Made by a program: the position numbers and the translations under genes
The notes under the pieces: model-generated
Databases searched by the model: none
What the model was told of the DNA's origin: nothing
Seen by the model: the letters and a program-made list of their open reading frames with translations, nothing else
In this document: positions 45,498 to 55,872 of the stretch, one piece after another
How positions within the stretch are numbered: position 1 is the first letter of the stretch
Layout: every line of letters starts with the position of its first letter
Assembly (NCBI GenBank): GCA_021646415.1
Contig: SOEU01000007.1
Location: 95,019 to 159,018, forward strand
From: Candidatus Brocadia sp.
GTDB lineage: Bacteria > Planctomycetota > Brocadiia > Brocadiales > Brocadiaceae
DNA length: 64,000 nucleotides
Direction: 5' to 3'

Positions 45498-46106
45498 CTA
45501 ACCTCCTTTTTCCTCTTCTGGCTTTTCCTGAATCTGAACGTTTTCCTTTGTTGATTTCTGAGATACAACCACTTTTGCGGGTCTTAACACGAATGTATTT
45601 AATAAATAACCCCTTTGAATTTCTTCCAATACAGTATCTTCCGGCACCTCATCATTAATCTTTTGCATTAACACCTCATGCCGGTAAACATCCAAAGGCA
45701 AACCTATGGAAGGTATTGGTTCCAAACCTTCTGACTTTAAAATACGTGAAAATTCCTTATAAATCATTTTAATCCCGTCAAGCAATTCATTCCCGGTTGT
45801 ATTCTTTGACGTATTGACCGCCTTCTCCAAACTCTCATAAGTATCCAACAATTTTTTAATCAGTGATTCAGAAGCTGTACGTTCAATTGTTTGGCGCTCT
45901 TTTGCAGCCCACTTTTTATAATTATCAAAATCAGCTGCAAGTCTTCGCATCGAGTCCTGAAGTTCATTAACCCTTTTCTTGCTTGCCTCCAATTCCTGTT
46001 TCAGGGATTGAATTATCGCCTGTTGTTCCGCAAACAATACCTCGGATGCCTGTACAACTTCGACTTTGTCAGATGCGCTAGTATTTTTTTCAGTTTCATT
46101 TGACAT
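45498..46106 (-). CDS. grpE: GrpE, nucleotide exchange factor
   Basis: The 202 residues have a long N-terminal coiled coil (EQQAIIQSLKQELEASKKRV) and the GrpE C-terminal beta domain with GLEPIPSIGLPLDVYRHEVL and RGYLLNTFVLRPAKVVVSQ. It forms an operon with dnaK. No CIRCE element was seen upstream. Confidence 0.96.
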   Translation of the reverse strand: MSNETEKNTSASDKVEVVQASEVLFAEQQAIIQSLKQELEASKKRVNELQDSMRRLAADFDNYKKWAAKERQTIERTASESLIKKLLDTYESLEKAVNTSKNTTGNELLDGIKMIYKEFSRILKSEGLEPIPSIGLPLDVYRHEVLMQKINDEVPEDTVLEEIQRGYLLNTFVLRPAKVVVSQKSTKENVQIQEKPEEEKGG

Positions 46107-46172
46107 TGTTATCTTACCCGAAATAATCGTCTAAAAATACAGCTTTTGCAAATCAATTCTACAAATTCTATC

Positions 46173-46201
46173 ATTATAATACAATAATTAAAATAAGGCA
46201 A
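46173..46201 (-). promoter_or_regulatory. Candidate sigma-70 promoter of grpE-dnaK
   Basis: On the minus strand: TTGCCT (46201-46196), a 17-nt spacer and a consensus TATAAT (46178-46173), 67 bp before the grpE start. Confidence 0.6.
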
Positions 46202-46289
46202 GCCCATTAAACATGTCGGTTTCTTATTTATCTTTTCAAATTTTGCATTTATTTATCATGGGTCTTGCAATTAATTGTTGACGGCCCAG

Positions 46290-46985
46290 TTACATCCCAC
46301 CTTCCCTTAAAATCTTTGTAAGCATCGAAACCTGACCTGAAGGTATATTGGTTGCCTTTAACCCTTTCACGGTTGCCTCAATATCATAGTGAACACGTTT
46401 TATCTCAATACGTCCATCCTCCCAGATTGCATATGATGCCATAGGAACACCATCACGCGGCTGTCCTGCGCTTCCAGGATTTACAACGGTCACACCATCT
46501 ATCTCACGCAGCATGGGAATGTGGGTATGGCCAATAAATACGATATCAGCCCTAACATCTTTTAATTCAGACTTCATGCGCACGTCAGAGATATCTGGTC
46601 TGAGGTATTTGTACATATCACCGCCGGGCGATCCATGTGACAACACGAATCTCTTCCCCTCTATTTCCAAATTTAAAATTGTTGGTAAATTACCAAGGAA
46701 GTCTTTTTCATCCGCATTTAAGACGGCCTTTGTAAAAATCTTTCCTGCATCGCTTAGCTCTTTGTACTTTTCAGAACACCCGCAGTCCATATCCCTGCCA
46801 ATCGCATTATCATGGTTTCCACGAACCACATTGTCTGTTAGACCTCTGATTCGTTCAATACATGCACCGGGATACGGTCCGTAATTCACCAGATCTCCCA
46901 AGCAAAAAACCATATCGGCTTTTTCACGTACGGCATCCAGAGCAGCTATATTGCCGTGAATATCTGATAGTATAAGTATCTTCAT
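46290..46985 (-). CDS. Calcineurin-like metallophosphoesterase
   Basis: The 232-residue protein begins MKILILSDIHGNIAALDAV and has CLGDLVNYGPYPGACIERI, VRGNHDNAIG, LSHGSPGG and FIGHTHIPM, the full metal-site set of YfcE/MJ0936-type phosphodiesterases. ATG 46985 starts exactly at the conserved first strand; upstream in-frame starts would add a hydrophobic extension that is probably not translated. Confidence 0.92.
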   Translation of the reverse strand: MKILILSDIHGNIAALDAVREKADMVFCLGDLVNYGPYPGACIERIRGLTDNVVRGNHDNAIGRDMDCGCSEKYKELSDAGKIFTKAVLNADEKDFLGNLPTILNLEIEGKRFVLSHGSPGGDMYKYLRPDISDVRMKSELKDVRADIVFIGHTHIPMLREIDGVTVVNPGSAGQPRDGVPMASYAIWEDGRIEIKRVHYDIEATVKGLKATNIPSGQVSMLTKILREGGM

Positions 46986-47165
46986 ACCCTGTATTTCTCT
47001 TGCCATACGACAAATAAATATTATAAAATCGCAAATTATACCGATATAAACAATTGTAATCAAGGCATATCTAAATATCGTTTATATGCCATAGTGTAAG
47101 AGTTGCTCCAATATAATTGCCATTCATAGTTTTTTATCAAAATTTTTTTATCTGAGGTTTAAATA

Positions 47166-48578
47166 ATGAAACTAGCTGAAAATCTCGTGACCTTTCGTTT
47201 AAGACTAAAAAACATCCCCGGCACATTAGGCAAGGCACTTACTGCCATTGGCAAATTGGGTGGAATTATGGGCAATATTCAGATCATCAGGGCAGATAAG
47301 GAATTTAAGATTAGAGATCTGACCGTTTGTATCAGTACGGACAAGCAGGTCAAAGAGATTATGGATGCCCTTTCGGCCATTGGAAAGGATCTTGTTGAAG
47401 TCCTCAGCGTTAAGGATAAGGTCTTCGAACTTCATGAAAAAGGAAAGATTTTTTTGTGTAATCGCATCAGCATCACTACTTTTGAAGACCTCTCACGGGT
47501 TTATACACCCGGTGTGGCAAAAGTATGCAAGGCCATCCAGTGTAAACCAGAACTAGCCATGGAATATACTATTATCAAGAATACGGTCGCTGTTATCACA
47601 GACGGCACAGCCATCCTGGGATTAGGCGATATTGGTCCTGTCGCTGGTATGCCTGTTATGGAAGGTAAGGCTATGTTATTTAAGGCATTTGGGGATATCG
47701 ATGCATTTCCCATTTTACTAAACACCAAGGATGCAGATGAAATAGTGAAAACAATTATGAACATAGCCCCCACCTTTGGGGGTATTAATCTCGAAGATAT
47801 CTCTTCCCCCCGCTGTTTTGAGATAGAAAAAAGATTAAAAACGGACTTAAACATCCCTGTCTTCCACGATGACCAGCATGGTACAGCGATAGTCTGCCTT
47901 GCTGGTCTTATTAACGCATTAAAGATAGTTGAGAAAAAGATAGAAAATATTTCTGTTGTAATCAGTGGTGCAGGTGCTGCAGGTACATCGATTGCCAAAA
48001 TACTCCTCAGCGCAGGAGCGAAGAATATTGTAGTATGTGATACTTCAGGAATTATTTACAGAGGAAGAACGGTTAATATGAATCCCGCCAAAAATGACCT
48101 GGCGCAAATTACAAATCCGGATAATGAGAAAGGAACGATTACTGATGCGATGCGAGGAAAGGACGTTTTCATTGGTGTCTCCGGGCCAAATGTCATTTCA
48201 AAAGACATGGTAAAAACCATGCAGAAGGGCCCAATCGTATTTGCCATGGCAAATCCTAACCCGGAGATCGAACCGGATTCAATTGAGGGTATTGCAAGGA
48301 TAATCGCCACGGGTCGTTCAGATTATCATAATCAGATTAATAACGTGCTTTGTTTTCCCGGTCTTTTCCGGGGGGCGTTAGACATTGGGGCGACAACGAT
48401 CAATAATGAAATGAACATGGCGGCGGCATATGCCATTGCAAATACCATTGACGAAGAACATCTATCAGAGGACTACATTATTCCAAGCGTCTTTAATGAA
48501 AAGGTTCATAAAGAGGTCGCCAGGGCAGTAGCGGATGCCGCCATCAAAAGTTGCGTGGCTACCCGGCAAATGTTTTAA
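47166..48578 (+). CDS. NAD(P)-malic enzyme with N-terminal ACT domain
   Basis: The 470 residues begin with an ACT-like regulatory domain (about 1-80, FRLRLKNIPGTLGKALTAIG) and continue with malic enzyme: SRVYTPGVAKVCKAIQCKPE, TDGTAILGLGDIGPVAGMPV, FHDDQHGTAIVCLAGLINAL, VVISGAGAAGTSIAKILLSA. It decarboxylates malate to pyruvate. The ACT domain suggests allosteric control by an amino acid. It converges with the HD-GYP gene, overlapping by four bases. Confidence 0.95.
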   Translation: MKLAENLVTFRLRLKNIPGTLGKALTAIGKLGGIMGNIQIIRADKEFKIRDLTVCISTDKQVKEIMDALSAIGKDLVEVLSVKDKVFELHEKGKIFLCNRISITTFEDLSRVYTPGVAKVCKAIQCKPELAMEYTIIKNTVAVITDGTAILGLGDIGPVAGMPVMEGKAMLFKAFGDIDAFPILLNTKDADEIVKTIMNIAPTFGGINLEDISSPRCFEIEKRLKTDLNIPVFHDDQHGTAIVCLAGLINALKIVEKKIENISVVISGAGAAGTSIAKILLSAGAKNIVVCDTSGIIYRGRTVNMNPAKNDLAQITNPDNEKGTITDAMRGKDVFIGVSGPNVISKDMVKTMQKGPIVFAMANPNPEIEPDSIEGIARIIATGRSDYHNQINNVLCFPGLFRGALDIGATTINNEMNMAAAYAIANTIDEEHLSEDYIIPSVFNEKVHKEVARAVADAAIKSCVATRQMF

Positions 48579-49762
48579 TAAACACATTCCATTTCTATGG
48601 TAACGCCTTGAGAACTTAAATCAATTTCAATAGGGCTAATCTTATTTTTCTTTTCATCATGGAGTAGTCTTACTTTTGGTTTCGACAACTGGTGTAAATT
48701 TAACGATGCTACAACCCCAGTAAAATCCTTATATGTGCCATTCCTGATCTTCACTTCAAAACCTAGCGGATATTTCGGTACCGTGCCCAAGAAACAATCC
48801 ACCAATTCTTTATTGAACTGTGATCCCGCTCCGGCTCTTATAAGTTCAAATACCACGTCCGGTGGTAATCCTGGCCGATAAGGTCTATCTGAACTACAGG
48901 CATCATACACATCTGCAAGTGCTGCGATCTCTGCAACCAGAATCATCTTCTCGTGCTCGGTGTAAGTAACACCCTTCGTATCGAGTTTATTGGTACCTTT
49001 CAGGCCCCGAGGATAACCTGTACCATCCTGTCTCTCATGATGCTGATAAGGGATGTGTGCAGAAGCTATCCCAATTTTTTGAATATCCTTGAGTAATTCA
49101 TATCCATAAGTGGTATGGAGTTTTACCAACTCAAACTCGTCTGCCGTTAATTTACCGGCATTATTAATAATCTTTTCGTCAACAAAGATCTTTCCAATAT
49201 CATGAAGAAACTCACCAATCGCAATCTGTACCAACTTTTCTTTGCAGAGACACAACCTTTTCGCAATGATCAGGGCAATTACAGCCGTATCAACAGAGTG
49301 TTCGTAGGTATAGTTATCAAAACTCTTTATCGAATTTAATCCCGATAAAATATCCTGATTCATGATTTCATCAAGAAAATAGTTAATATCATTACAGAGT
49401 TGTTTAAAGGCACGACTTTCCTGAAAAGACTTTTTGACCTTTGGCGTGTTGATGCATTTTATAATAGACTCGGCGGTATCTGCTTCTATATGTGCTATGG
49501 AAGACCGCGTTACTTTATATGTTCTAAAGATGTCTTTTGTAGACATAATACGGATTTTATCAGATATTGGGTCTTCTAGTACAATATCTGCCGTCTCTTT
49601 ATCGTCTACAAAAATCTTGATAAACCCCCGGTTTTTCAGCTGTTTAATATATGTATCTGTTAACGCCACCCCCCTGTTTAATAGTACTTCATAGTTATAT
49701 CCATAAATCGTCTTACCAAGAACCATACCTGGTTCCGCATTATTTATCTTTATTCTTCTCAT
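48575..49762 (-). CDS. HD-GYP domain c-di-GMP phosphodiesterase
   Basis: The 395-residue protein has an N-terminal DUF3391-like region, then the HD-GYP core: HSVDTAVIALIIAKRL, GEFLHDIGKIFVDEKI and QHHERQDGTGYPRGLKG with the GYP triplet, and DVYDACSSDRPYRPGLPPD. HD-GYP enzymes hydrolyse c-di-GMP using two or three metals. It is last in an operon with hpnB, a DUF255 gene and a 2H gene (gaps 20-36 bp). It could lower the ligand of the riboswitches at 58-60 kb. Confidence 0.92.
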   Translation of the reverse strand: MRRIKINNAEPGMVLGKTIYGYNYEVLLNRGVALTDTYIKQLKNRGFIKIFVDDKETADIVLEDPISDKIRIMSTKDIFRTYKVTRSSIAHIEADTAESIIKCINTPKVKKSFQESRAFKQLCNDINYFLDEIMNQDILSGLNSIKSFDNYTYEHSVDTAVIALIIAKRLCLCKEKLVQIAIGEFLHDIGKIFVDEKIINNAGKLTADEFELVKLHTTYGYELLKDIQKIGIASAHIPYQHHERQDGTGYPRGLKGTNKLDTKGVTYTEHEKMILVAEIAALADVYDACSSDRPYRPGLPPDVVFELIRAGAGSQFNKELVDCFLGTVPKYPLGFEVKIRNGTYKDFTGVVASLNLHQLSKPKVRLLHDEKKNKISPIEIDLSSQGVTIEMECVY

Positions 49763-49786
49763 AGTAAAAATTTAATCAATTTCTTT

Positions 49787-50959
49787 TTATTCCTGTTTCA
49801 AATTTTCGTGGCTTTTCATGCGGGTACCCCGCCACTCATGTCTGCCAAAAAGGTAATTGATTGCAGAAGACACTGTCATGGCAAGATAGAATACCCCGGC
49901 AATGGGTAATGTAAATGCCCTCCAAACGCTCAAGCTAAAAAAGCGTAGTGTAGGTATGTACATAAGTGCCATTATGAAAAGCGACAGACCGGAGGACAAT
50001 ATTGTCACTTGCAAATTAGTTCCGACCGTAAATGTACAGATCCCTGCGACAGGTATTACAAACAAAACGACTAACCCCAATACCGTTCCAATCAAAGCTA
50101 ACCATGAATATTTCAATTGTGCAAAGGCATTACGTGCAACCATATTCCAGACATCTTGAAGACGATAATAAGGGCGAACACTTACGGCCGATTTCGTCAA
50201 TGAAAGAGAGAGAGACATCCCAGCACCTTTAATTTTCCCGGCAAGTGCAATATCGTCTATTAAGGCACTAGAATATCCAGCTATACCACCGATCTTATCC
50301 AGGGCCTGACGTGAGATGAGTATACATCCACCTGCAGCAGCCGTTACTTTCGAACGCAAGTTCTGTACCATCTCAAATGGGTACAAGATATGGAAGAAGT
50401 AAACAAATGCCGGGATCAGCAAACGGGCCCACAACCCATTTGTATCCAGCAAGGCCATCAACGAAACCATTACCCGCCGTTCATTGAATGCCTTAGCCAT
50501 CAGTCCGCACCACAGGCCTGGGCTATGAAAAATATCGGCATCGGTAAACAACAACCATTCACCTGTTGATGCCCTGACTCCTTGTTCAAGTGCCCACAGT
50601 TTACCACTCCATCCAGTTGGTGGTGGAGTGCCGCTGATGACCTTCACACTGCAACCTGCCTTTGATGAAATACCTTTTGCACATTCTGCCGTACCATCGC
50701 TTGATTCATCGTCTATCAGTATAATTTCCGATTTTGGATAGCCCTGACCGAGCCACGAAGGTAATGTCAGCGGAAGGGATGCACTCTCGTTTCGCGCAGG
50801 CACAATAACGGATAAGCTTGGCCATTGGGTAATCGTTGTGTGGAAAGAGTCAGTGGCTTCCCAACGTTCTGACATTCGCCAGCGTACAGGCATAAACAAC
50901 AGTACGAGCCAAATGATTGCAGAGGTAACGCTGGCACAGAGCAAGATGAGATCAAACAT
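49787..50959 (-). CDS. hpnB: HpnB-like hopanoid-associated glycosyltransferase
   Basis: The 390-residue family-2 glycosyltransferase has an N-terminal helix, SVIVPARNESASLPLTLPSW, ILIDDESSDGTAECAKG, TGWSGKLWALEQGVRASTG, TDADIFHSPGLW and several C-terminal membrane helices. This layout matches HpnB of hopanoid loci. No squalene-hopene cyclase is in the window. Hopanoids are known in anammox planctomycetes. Confidence 0.85.
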   Translation of the reverse strand: MFDLILLCASVTSAIIWLVLLFMPVRWRMSERWEATDSFHTTITQWPSLSVIVPARNESASLPLTLPSWLGQGYPKSEIILIDDESSDGTAECAKGISSKAGCSVKVISGTPPPTGWSGKLWALEQGVRASTGEWLLFTDADIFHSPGLWCGLMAKAFNERRVMVSLMALLDTNGLWARLLIPAFVYFFHILYPFEMVQNLRSKVTAAAGGCILISRQALDKIGGIAGYSSALIDDIALAGKIKGAGMSLSLSLTKSAVSVRPYYRLQDVWNMVARNAFAQLKYSWLALIGTVLGLVVLFVIPVAGICTFTVGTNLQVTILSSGLSLFIMALMYIPTLRFFSLSVWRAFTLPIAGVFYLAMTVSSAINYLFGRHEWRGTRMKSHENLKQE

Positions 50960-50979
50960 AATGCTGTTACCGGCAAGAT

Positions 50980-53196
50980 TTAAGGTTCTTCTAATAGTTG
51001 TATGATCTTATCTATATCATTCGTAGGAACCTTGCAGGTATAATTCTCGCATATATAGGCAGTAGCCTTGTTTCTGATGGGCTTTTGCTCCTTTACAAAT
51101 TCTGCAATTTCTTCAAGAGCTTTATCTTTCGGGGAATTCAATAGTAAGATCTTTCGTGGCAGAAATCTTTTCCCTATTTCCTGAAGTATCTGTCTTGTAT
51201 CCTTTTGATCAGGTTCGCCTGCAATGACAATCTCTTTTGTAGGACCCAGGGCAAAGTCCAGGGCACACAGGAAATGGGTATAACCTGACGGGTGCTGGCT
51301 TATCGTTTCTCCAAATGTTTTCATAAGTTGTTCTCCCATTTTCTCCAAACCCAGATTCCCTGTCATGCGCCCTAATCGTAAGATATTGAATAAAGCGGCC
51401 GAATTGCCTGAAGGAGTTGCCCCATCATAGATTTCCTTGGTTTGGGCAATAAGCTGTTCATTTTTTTTACCACTAAAGAAAAATCCCCCCCCTTTTTCAT
51501 CCCAGAAATTTTCAATCATTTGCTTGTTGAGTTCTAAAGCAATGTTGAGGTATTTTGTCTCACAAGTAGCTTCGTAAAGATCGGTCAAACCCCAGACAAA
51601 ATATGCATAGTCATCCAGATAACCGGGAATAGCAGCTTCCCCCAGACGATGGCGCCGTAATAGTGTTCCATCCTCTTTGCGCAATGCATTCAAAATAAAA
51701 TCGGTTGCACGCACTGCCACTTGTGCATATTCAGGTTCATGTAATGCCTGAGCACCTTTGGCAAGGGCAGCAATCATCAAACCATTCCATGAGGTAAGTA
51801 CCTTGTCGTCTTTGTGAGGATGGACGCGTTTCTCCCGGACAGCAAAGAGTTTTTCCCGGGCCGCGCGTAATAATTCCCGGAGTTCTTCGGGTTTTCTACC
51901 TTCCAGTTTAGCAAAGGCATCTAATGGTTTATCCACATGCAGAATGTTCTTTTCCTCGAAATTACCTTCCCTGGAGACATCGTAATAATCACAGAATATC
52001 CGACCATCCTTTTCGCCTAAAATCTTTACAACCTCATCGGGCGTCCATACATAAAACTTACCTTCGACAGCTTCACTATCAGCATCTTCGGCTGAATAAA
52101 AACCACCTTCTGGTGAGGTCATATCCCTCAGAACATACGTAAAAATGCCCTTTACTATATCGGCGTAATACGTCTTTCCGGTAGCCTGATAAGTCTCCGT
52201 ATAAGCTATAGCGGTCAAAGCCTGATCATAAAGCATTTTTTCGAAGTGAGGAACAAGCCAATATTCATCGGTGGAATACCGGTGAAATCCGCCTCCCAAT
52301 TGATCATATATGCCGCCCCTTCCCATTCGTTCAAGGGTTTTTTCAACCATTTCCAAAGCCGTAGGGTCGCTGCTCCGTTTCCACCATCGGAGGAGAAAGG
52401 TATAGTTATGTGGTGTGGGAAATTTGGGAGAGGAACCAAACCCACCATAAATAGTGTCAAAATTATCCCGTAATTGTTCATAAGCATGTTTTAATGTCTC
52501 TTTCGTCAGGATTTCTCCCGGTGTTGTAAAGGCCATCGATTGCAGAACCTTTGTTATTTGTTCACTCGATGCAATAACGCTCTCTCTATTTGTCTTCCAC
52601 AAGTCGGATATCTTTTTAAGAATGGCTACGAATCCCGGATTCCCGTACCGTTCTGTTTTGGGAAAATAAGTGCCTGCAAAAAATGGCTTCCTTTCCGGAG
52701 TCAAGAAAAGGTTGAGAGGCCAACCACCGCTTCCGGTCATGGCCTGACATACGGCCATATAAATATTGTCTAAATCAGGACGTTCTTCCCTATCAACTTT
52801 TATGGAGATAAAATTTTCATTCAGAATTTTCGCAACCTCTTCATCCTCGAACGATTCATATTCCATAACGTGGCACCAATGGCAGGTTGAATAGCCAATG
52901 GAAAGAAAGATAGGCTTATTTTCTTGAAAGGCCTTCTGAAACGCCTCTTCACCCCAGGGATACCAGTCAACAGGATTATATGCATGTTGCTGAAGATAAG
53001 GACTTTTTTCATAAATTAAGCGGTTGGGTTTTCTCTTCTGAGAGGTTTTTGTTTCCTGTTGTGATGGAAACGGAGCACTATTTTCATTTGCATTCATATC
53101 GGTAAATACACAACCTTTCATAAAAATTGACAAGATGAGGCTACGGACCGGAAGTGCGTATCTATTGTGGATAAAGAACGATAAAAATTTAACCAT
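50980..53196 (-). CDS. DUF255 (YyaL-like) thioredoxin-domain protein
   Basis: The 738-residue protein has a thioredoxin-like N-terminal domain ([40 protein letters not shown] with CxxC) followed by a long alpha/alpha-barrel ([40 protein letters not shown]). It belongs to the YyaL/SPATA20 family; its substrate is unknown. The start is uncertain: ATG 53196 has GAGG upstream and gives a hydrophobic N-terminus; ATG 53097 would give a cytosolic protein of about 705 residues, closer to the family length. Confidence 0.9.
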   Translation of the reverse strand: MVKFLSFFIHNRYALPVRSLILSIFMKGCVFTDMNANENSAPFPSQQETKTSQKRKPNRLIYEKSPYLQQHAYNPVDWYPWGEEAFQKAFQENKPIFLSIGYSTCHWCHVMEYESFEDEEVAKILNENFISIKVDREERPDLDNIYMAVCQAMTGSGGWPLNLFLTPERKPFFAGTYFPKTERYGNPGFVAILKKISDLWKTNRESVIASSEQITKVLQSMAFTTPGEILTKETLKHAYEQLRDNFDTIYGGFGSSPKFPTPHNYTFLLRWWKRSSDPTALEMVEKTLERMGRGGIYDQLGGGFHRYSTDEYWLVPHFEKMLYDQALTAIAYTETYQATGKTYYADIVKGIFTYVLRDMTSPEGGFYSAEDADSEAVEGKFYVWTPDEVVKILGEKDGRIFCDYYDVSREGNFEEKNILHVDKPLDAFAKLEGRKPEELRELLRAAREKLFAVREKRVHPHKDDKVLTSWNGLMIAALAKGAQALHEPEYAQVAVRATDFILNALRKEDGTLLRRHRLGEAAIPGYLDDYAYFVWGLTDLYEATCETKYLNIALELNKQMIENFWDEKGGGFFFSGKKNEQLIAQTKEIYDGATPSGNSAALFNILRLGRMTGNLGLEKMGEQLMKTFGETISQHPSGYTHFLCALDFALGPTKEIVIAGEPDQKDTRQILQEIGKRFLPRKILLLNSPKDKALEEIAEFVKEQKPIRNKATAYICENYTCKVPTNDIDKIIQLLEEP

Positions 53197-53232
53197 AAAA
53201 ATCAACCTCACCTTGCAAAAACATCTTCAGAA

Positions 53233-53787
53233 TTACAAATTCAAATGTCCCAAACTAACTGTGCAAACCACGCGAAACACATCGTTAGGAGGATTATCGC
53301 GCCAGATTAAGCAGACCTCGTTTACCGTAAACAACATTGTCTTCCAGTCTGCCTGAAACATATTGAGTAACTGCAATACTGTGGCTTCCCCCGAAGCCTG
53401 TCCTACGCTCAGGTGAGGTGTGAACCCTCCTTCGTATTTTCTTGCGTCATCACAGTCTGGTACCACATTCCACAACATCGTTTGCAACTCAACCATGGCT
53501 TCTTTGGGTTCAGGTGCCAACCAGATGGTGTAACAATCACGATTGTGACGAAAGAAAAAGAATTCCTCCAGTTTAATTTCAAAAGGCTCGATGTTTTTAC
53601 ATACCCGAGAAAACTGCCCGACAGAGAATTCAAACTCTTCTTTTGGCCGAAATGGATAAATCAGGTTGATGTGAGGCATCCACCTCCTTACATGCCTGTC
53701 ATGCTCACATCGGATTGCCTGGATTGGCGGCCACAAATTAACGGGAGGTATGATCACGACAGCAGTCGTATACGTTTTCCTGCTCAT
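53233..53787 (-). CDS. 2H phosphoesterase (2'-5' RNA ligase-like)
   Basis: The 184-residue protein has two histidine motifs about 105 residues apart, MPHINLIYPF and FTPHLSVGQ, as in 2H phosphoesterases; the first reads HIN rather than HxT. ATG 53787 is preferred to a GTG 12 codons earlier. It is the first gene before the DUF255 gene, 36 bp away. Confidence 0.8.
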   Translation of the reverse strand: MSRKTYTTAVVIIPPVNLWPPIQAIRCEHDRHVRRWMPHINLIYPFRPKEEFEFSVGQFSRVCKNIEPFEIKLEEFFFFRHNRDCYTIWLAPEPKEAMVELQTMLWNVVPDCDDARKYEGGFTPHLSVGQASGEATVLQLLNMFQADWKTMLFTVNEVCLIWRDNPPNDVFRVVCTVSLGHLNL

Positions 53788-53887
53788 GAGTAACCCGATA
53801 GTTACAAAGACATTTTTCTCCACACATCAAGCATCATAAGGATTGCCGCTCATTTCCCATTTCGAGATTTTACCAGGGTTTGAGTCA

Positions 53888-54214
53888 TTACTTTTTTCTT
53901 TTTTTTATGACATCTTCCGCCCAGCTTAATGCAGCAACAACGGTAGGAAATCCAATGGTGCTTGTGAGAAGAATGATTGCGTGATAGATCTCCTCAGGTG
54001 TTACGCCTGCTTCAATAGCCCTTCTTACATGACTATGGACAGCGCCTTCGGAATGCACGGCTGCCGCGGCTGCGAGTTGAATCAGATGTGAAGTATTTTC
54101 ATCAAGAGGGCCTTCCTGTCTGACAGTCTTACCAAGCTCCTCAATTGCATTGAATAATTTTTCATGCCTTTTTTTTATCTGAATATACTGTTGAGGTAAT
54201 TTTTCCTTTGGCAT
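53888..54214 (-). CDS. Carboxymuconolactone decarboxylase-family protein
   Basis: The 108-residue helical protein contains LIQLAAAAAVHSEGAVHSHV and GVTPEEIYHAIILLTSTIGF, the CMD/AhpD fold. The CxxC of AhpD peroxidases is absent (EGAVHSH instead), so an antioxidant role is doubtful. It is 22 bp downstream of cobJ, probably co-transcribed. Confidence 0.88.
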   Translation of the reverse strand: MPKEKLPQQYIQIKKRHEKLFNAIEELGKTVRQEGPLDENTSHLIQLAAAAAVHSEGAVHSHVRRAIEAGVTPEEIYHAIILLTSTIGFPTVVAALSWAEDVIKKRKK

Positions 54215-54236
54215 ACCAGCCTCCTTTTCAATTAGG

Positions 54237-54953
54237 TTACAATTGATAACCTCGTTTTGTTATCATGTGATTATTATATTGAAAGGTAGTTGAATTTCCT
54301 ACGATAATAATGGTCGTCATGTCAACAGGATGAGAAGTCATTTTGTCAAGCGTCGTGATAATAACTGATTCATCCTCCCGGGACACGTCCTTGACAATCC
54401 CTACAGGGGTCGCTGGCGATTTATATTGAAGGATGATATGGGCAGTTTTTTCAATCTGCCAGTCCCTTTGAGAACTCTTGGGATTGTATAGCACAATGAC
54501 AAAATCCGCTTCGGCGGCACACTTTACGCGCCTTTCAATAATTCCCCACGGTGTGAGCAAGTCACTAAGACTAATGACGGCATAATCGTGCATGAGCGGT
54601 GCACCAAGCACAGCGGCAGCGGCATTGGCGGCTGGAATGCCTGAAATAATTTCTACTGGCAAATCTATATTTTTCTTAGAAATCGTCTCTAAAACAAGTC
54701 CTGCCATGCCATAAACACCTGGATCACCACTGCTGATTATAGATACGATCTTTCCCGTCAAAGCTTCCTGGATTGCCAGTTCCACGCGCTCAATCTCTTT
54801 ACGCATGGCTGTGGCAATGATCTGCTTATTTCCTGCAATGCCCTTTACCAGGTCAATATAAAGTTTGTAGCCAACGATCGTTTCTGAATTTTTGAGTGCA
54901 TCCAATGCTCTCTGGCTAATTTCATTTCTCGCGCCAGGGCCGATGCCTACCAC
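54237..54953 (-). CDS. cobJ: CobJ/CbiH, precorrin-3B C17-methyltransferase
   Basis: The 238 residues have VGIGPGARNEISQRALDALK, IISSGDPGVYGMAGLVLE and LYNPKSSQRDWQ, typical of CobJ/CbiH (SAM-dependent ring contraction in B12 synthesis). The GTG start at 54953 lies inside the end of cbiG. In the same frame the usual family N-terminus GKLYVVGIGPG is also encoded just upstream, but no start codon precedes it before a stop, so GTG is used or a non-standard start applies. Confidence 0.92.
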   Translation of the reverse strand: MVGIGPGARNEISQRALDALKNSETIVGYKLYIDLVKGIAGNKQIIATAMRKEIERVELAIQEALTGKIVSIISSGDPGVYGMAGLVLETISKKNIDLPVEIISGIPAANAAAAVLGAPLMHDYAVISLSDLLTPWGIIERRVKCAAEADFVIVLYNPKSSQRDWQIEKTAHIILQYKSPATPVGIVKDVSREDESVIITTLDKMTSHPVDMTTIIIVGNSTTFQYNNHMITKRGYQL

Positions 54954-55759
54954 ATAAAGTTTTCCTGGGCGATGGCTATTGTCACCCCCGGATATTTCTG
55001 TTTTTTTAATAGTAATTGAGTCTTCCTCCCCGAAAGAAGCGCTGCGGGTTCACACACGCCCCACACCCCTATTTTTTCTTTTACAAAATCTGACTTACTA
55101 TGTTCTTTGGCACACGCAGCAATTTCCCGGAGGGAAACAATCCTTAATGGAATTCCCAATTCCTTTGCCGCCTCTAATAAACCTGGCTCTTCAGATTTAA
55201 TCTCAATCGTGGAGAACAGCCGGACCCGTTCTAACGTAAGATTTATCATTTGAAGGGCATCAGCAATGGATTGTTTTACCGCCTCAGAACGAACTCCCTT
55301 TTTACAACCGATACCAACAATAATATCCTTCTGCGCCTCGGTACCGGTAGTAATCACAGCATCTGTGTGCAAGATAGCAGCGACCCGGTGAGCTAACAGA
55401 TTGGCACCACCCTCATGACCCGAAAGTACACTGATCACAAAGCGCCCCACATCATCAACCACAACCACGGCCGGATCTGTATATTTATCCTGGATATTTT
55501 GGGCAATCACCCTTACCACGATCCCCATGGCCATGACAAAAACGAGGCCGTCATATTTCCTGAAGATTCGATTAACCAGTTGTTGCAGCGGTTCTGAAAA
55601 AGGCGTAACGTGCGATGATATTTTGTCTCCAGCATTACAATTATTTCCTTCTCCGTCTTTTTTAAATATATACGTAGAAGGTGGTGGAACAAAACCAGCA
55701 CCAATCCTTTGTGCAGTTTTTAATCCTTCTTCAGTTAATGAGATAATAGCTATATTCAA
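54947..55759 (-). CDS. cbiG: CbiG, cobalt-precorrin-5A hydrolase
   Basis: The 270-residue protein begins MNIAIISLTEEGLKTAQRIG, has VFVMAMGIVVRVIAQNIQDK, SGHEGGANLLAHRVAAIL, VGIGCKKGVRSEAVKQSIAD and PAALLSGRKTQLLLKKQK. It removes the acetaldehyde fragment in anaerobic B12 synthesis. It overlaps cobJ by seven bases. The anaerobic route fits an anaerobic host. Confidence 0.95.
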   Translation of the reverse strand: MNIAIISLTEEGLKTAQRIGAGFVPPPSTYIFKKDGEGNNCNAGDKISSHVTPFSEPLQQLVNRIFRKYDGLVFVMAMGIVVRVIAQNIQDKYTDPAVVVVDDVGRFVISVLSGHEGGANLLAHRVAAILHTDAVITTGTEAQKDIIVGIGCKKGVRSEAVKQSIADALQMINLTLERVRLFSTIEIKSEEPGLLEAAKELGIPLRIVSLREIAACAKEHSKSDFVKEKIGVWGVCEPAALLSGRKTQLLLKKQKYPGVTIAIAQENFMW

Positions 55760-55872
55760 CTGAGATGTAAATTTTACCGATGCAAAAGATAACTATTTTC
55801 TAAAATTATCATAACATTATATTATGCTTATTACCGGCTTTATTCAATAAAAAACAAGAAAGAAGAGCATCC

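Noticed and set aside
46107..46289. CIRCE (HrcA) operator upstream of grpE
   Set aside because: No TTAGCACTC-N9-GAGTGCTAA-like inverted repeat is present; only a sigma-70-like promoter was seen.
55760..55872. Cobalamin riboswitch upstream of cbiG, or in the TonB-receptor or cbiB leaders
   Set aside because: No B12-box-like sequence or suitable structured leader was found in these short regions.
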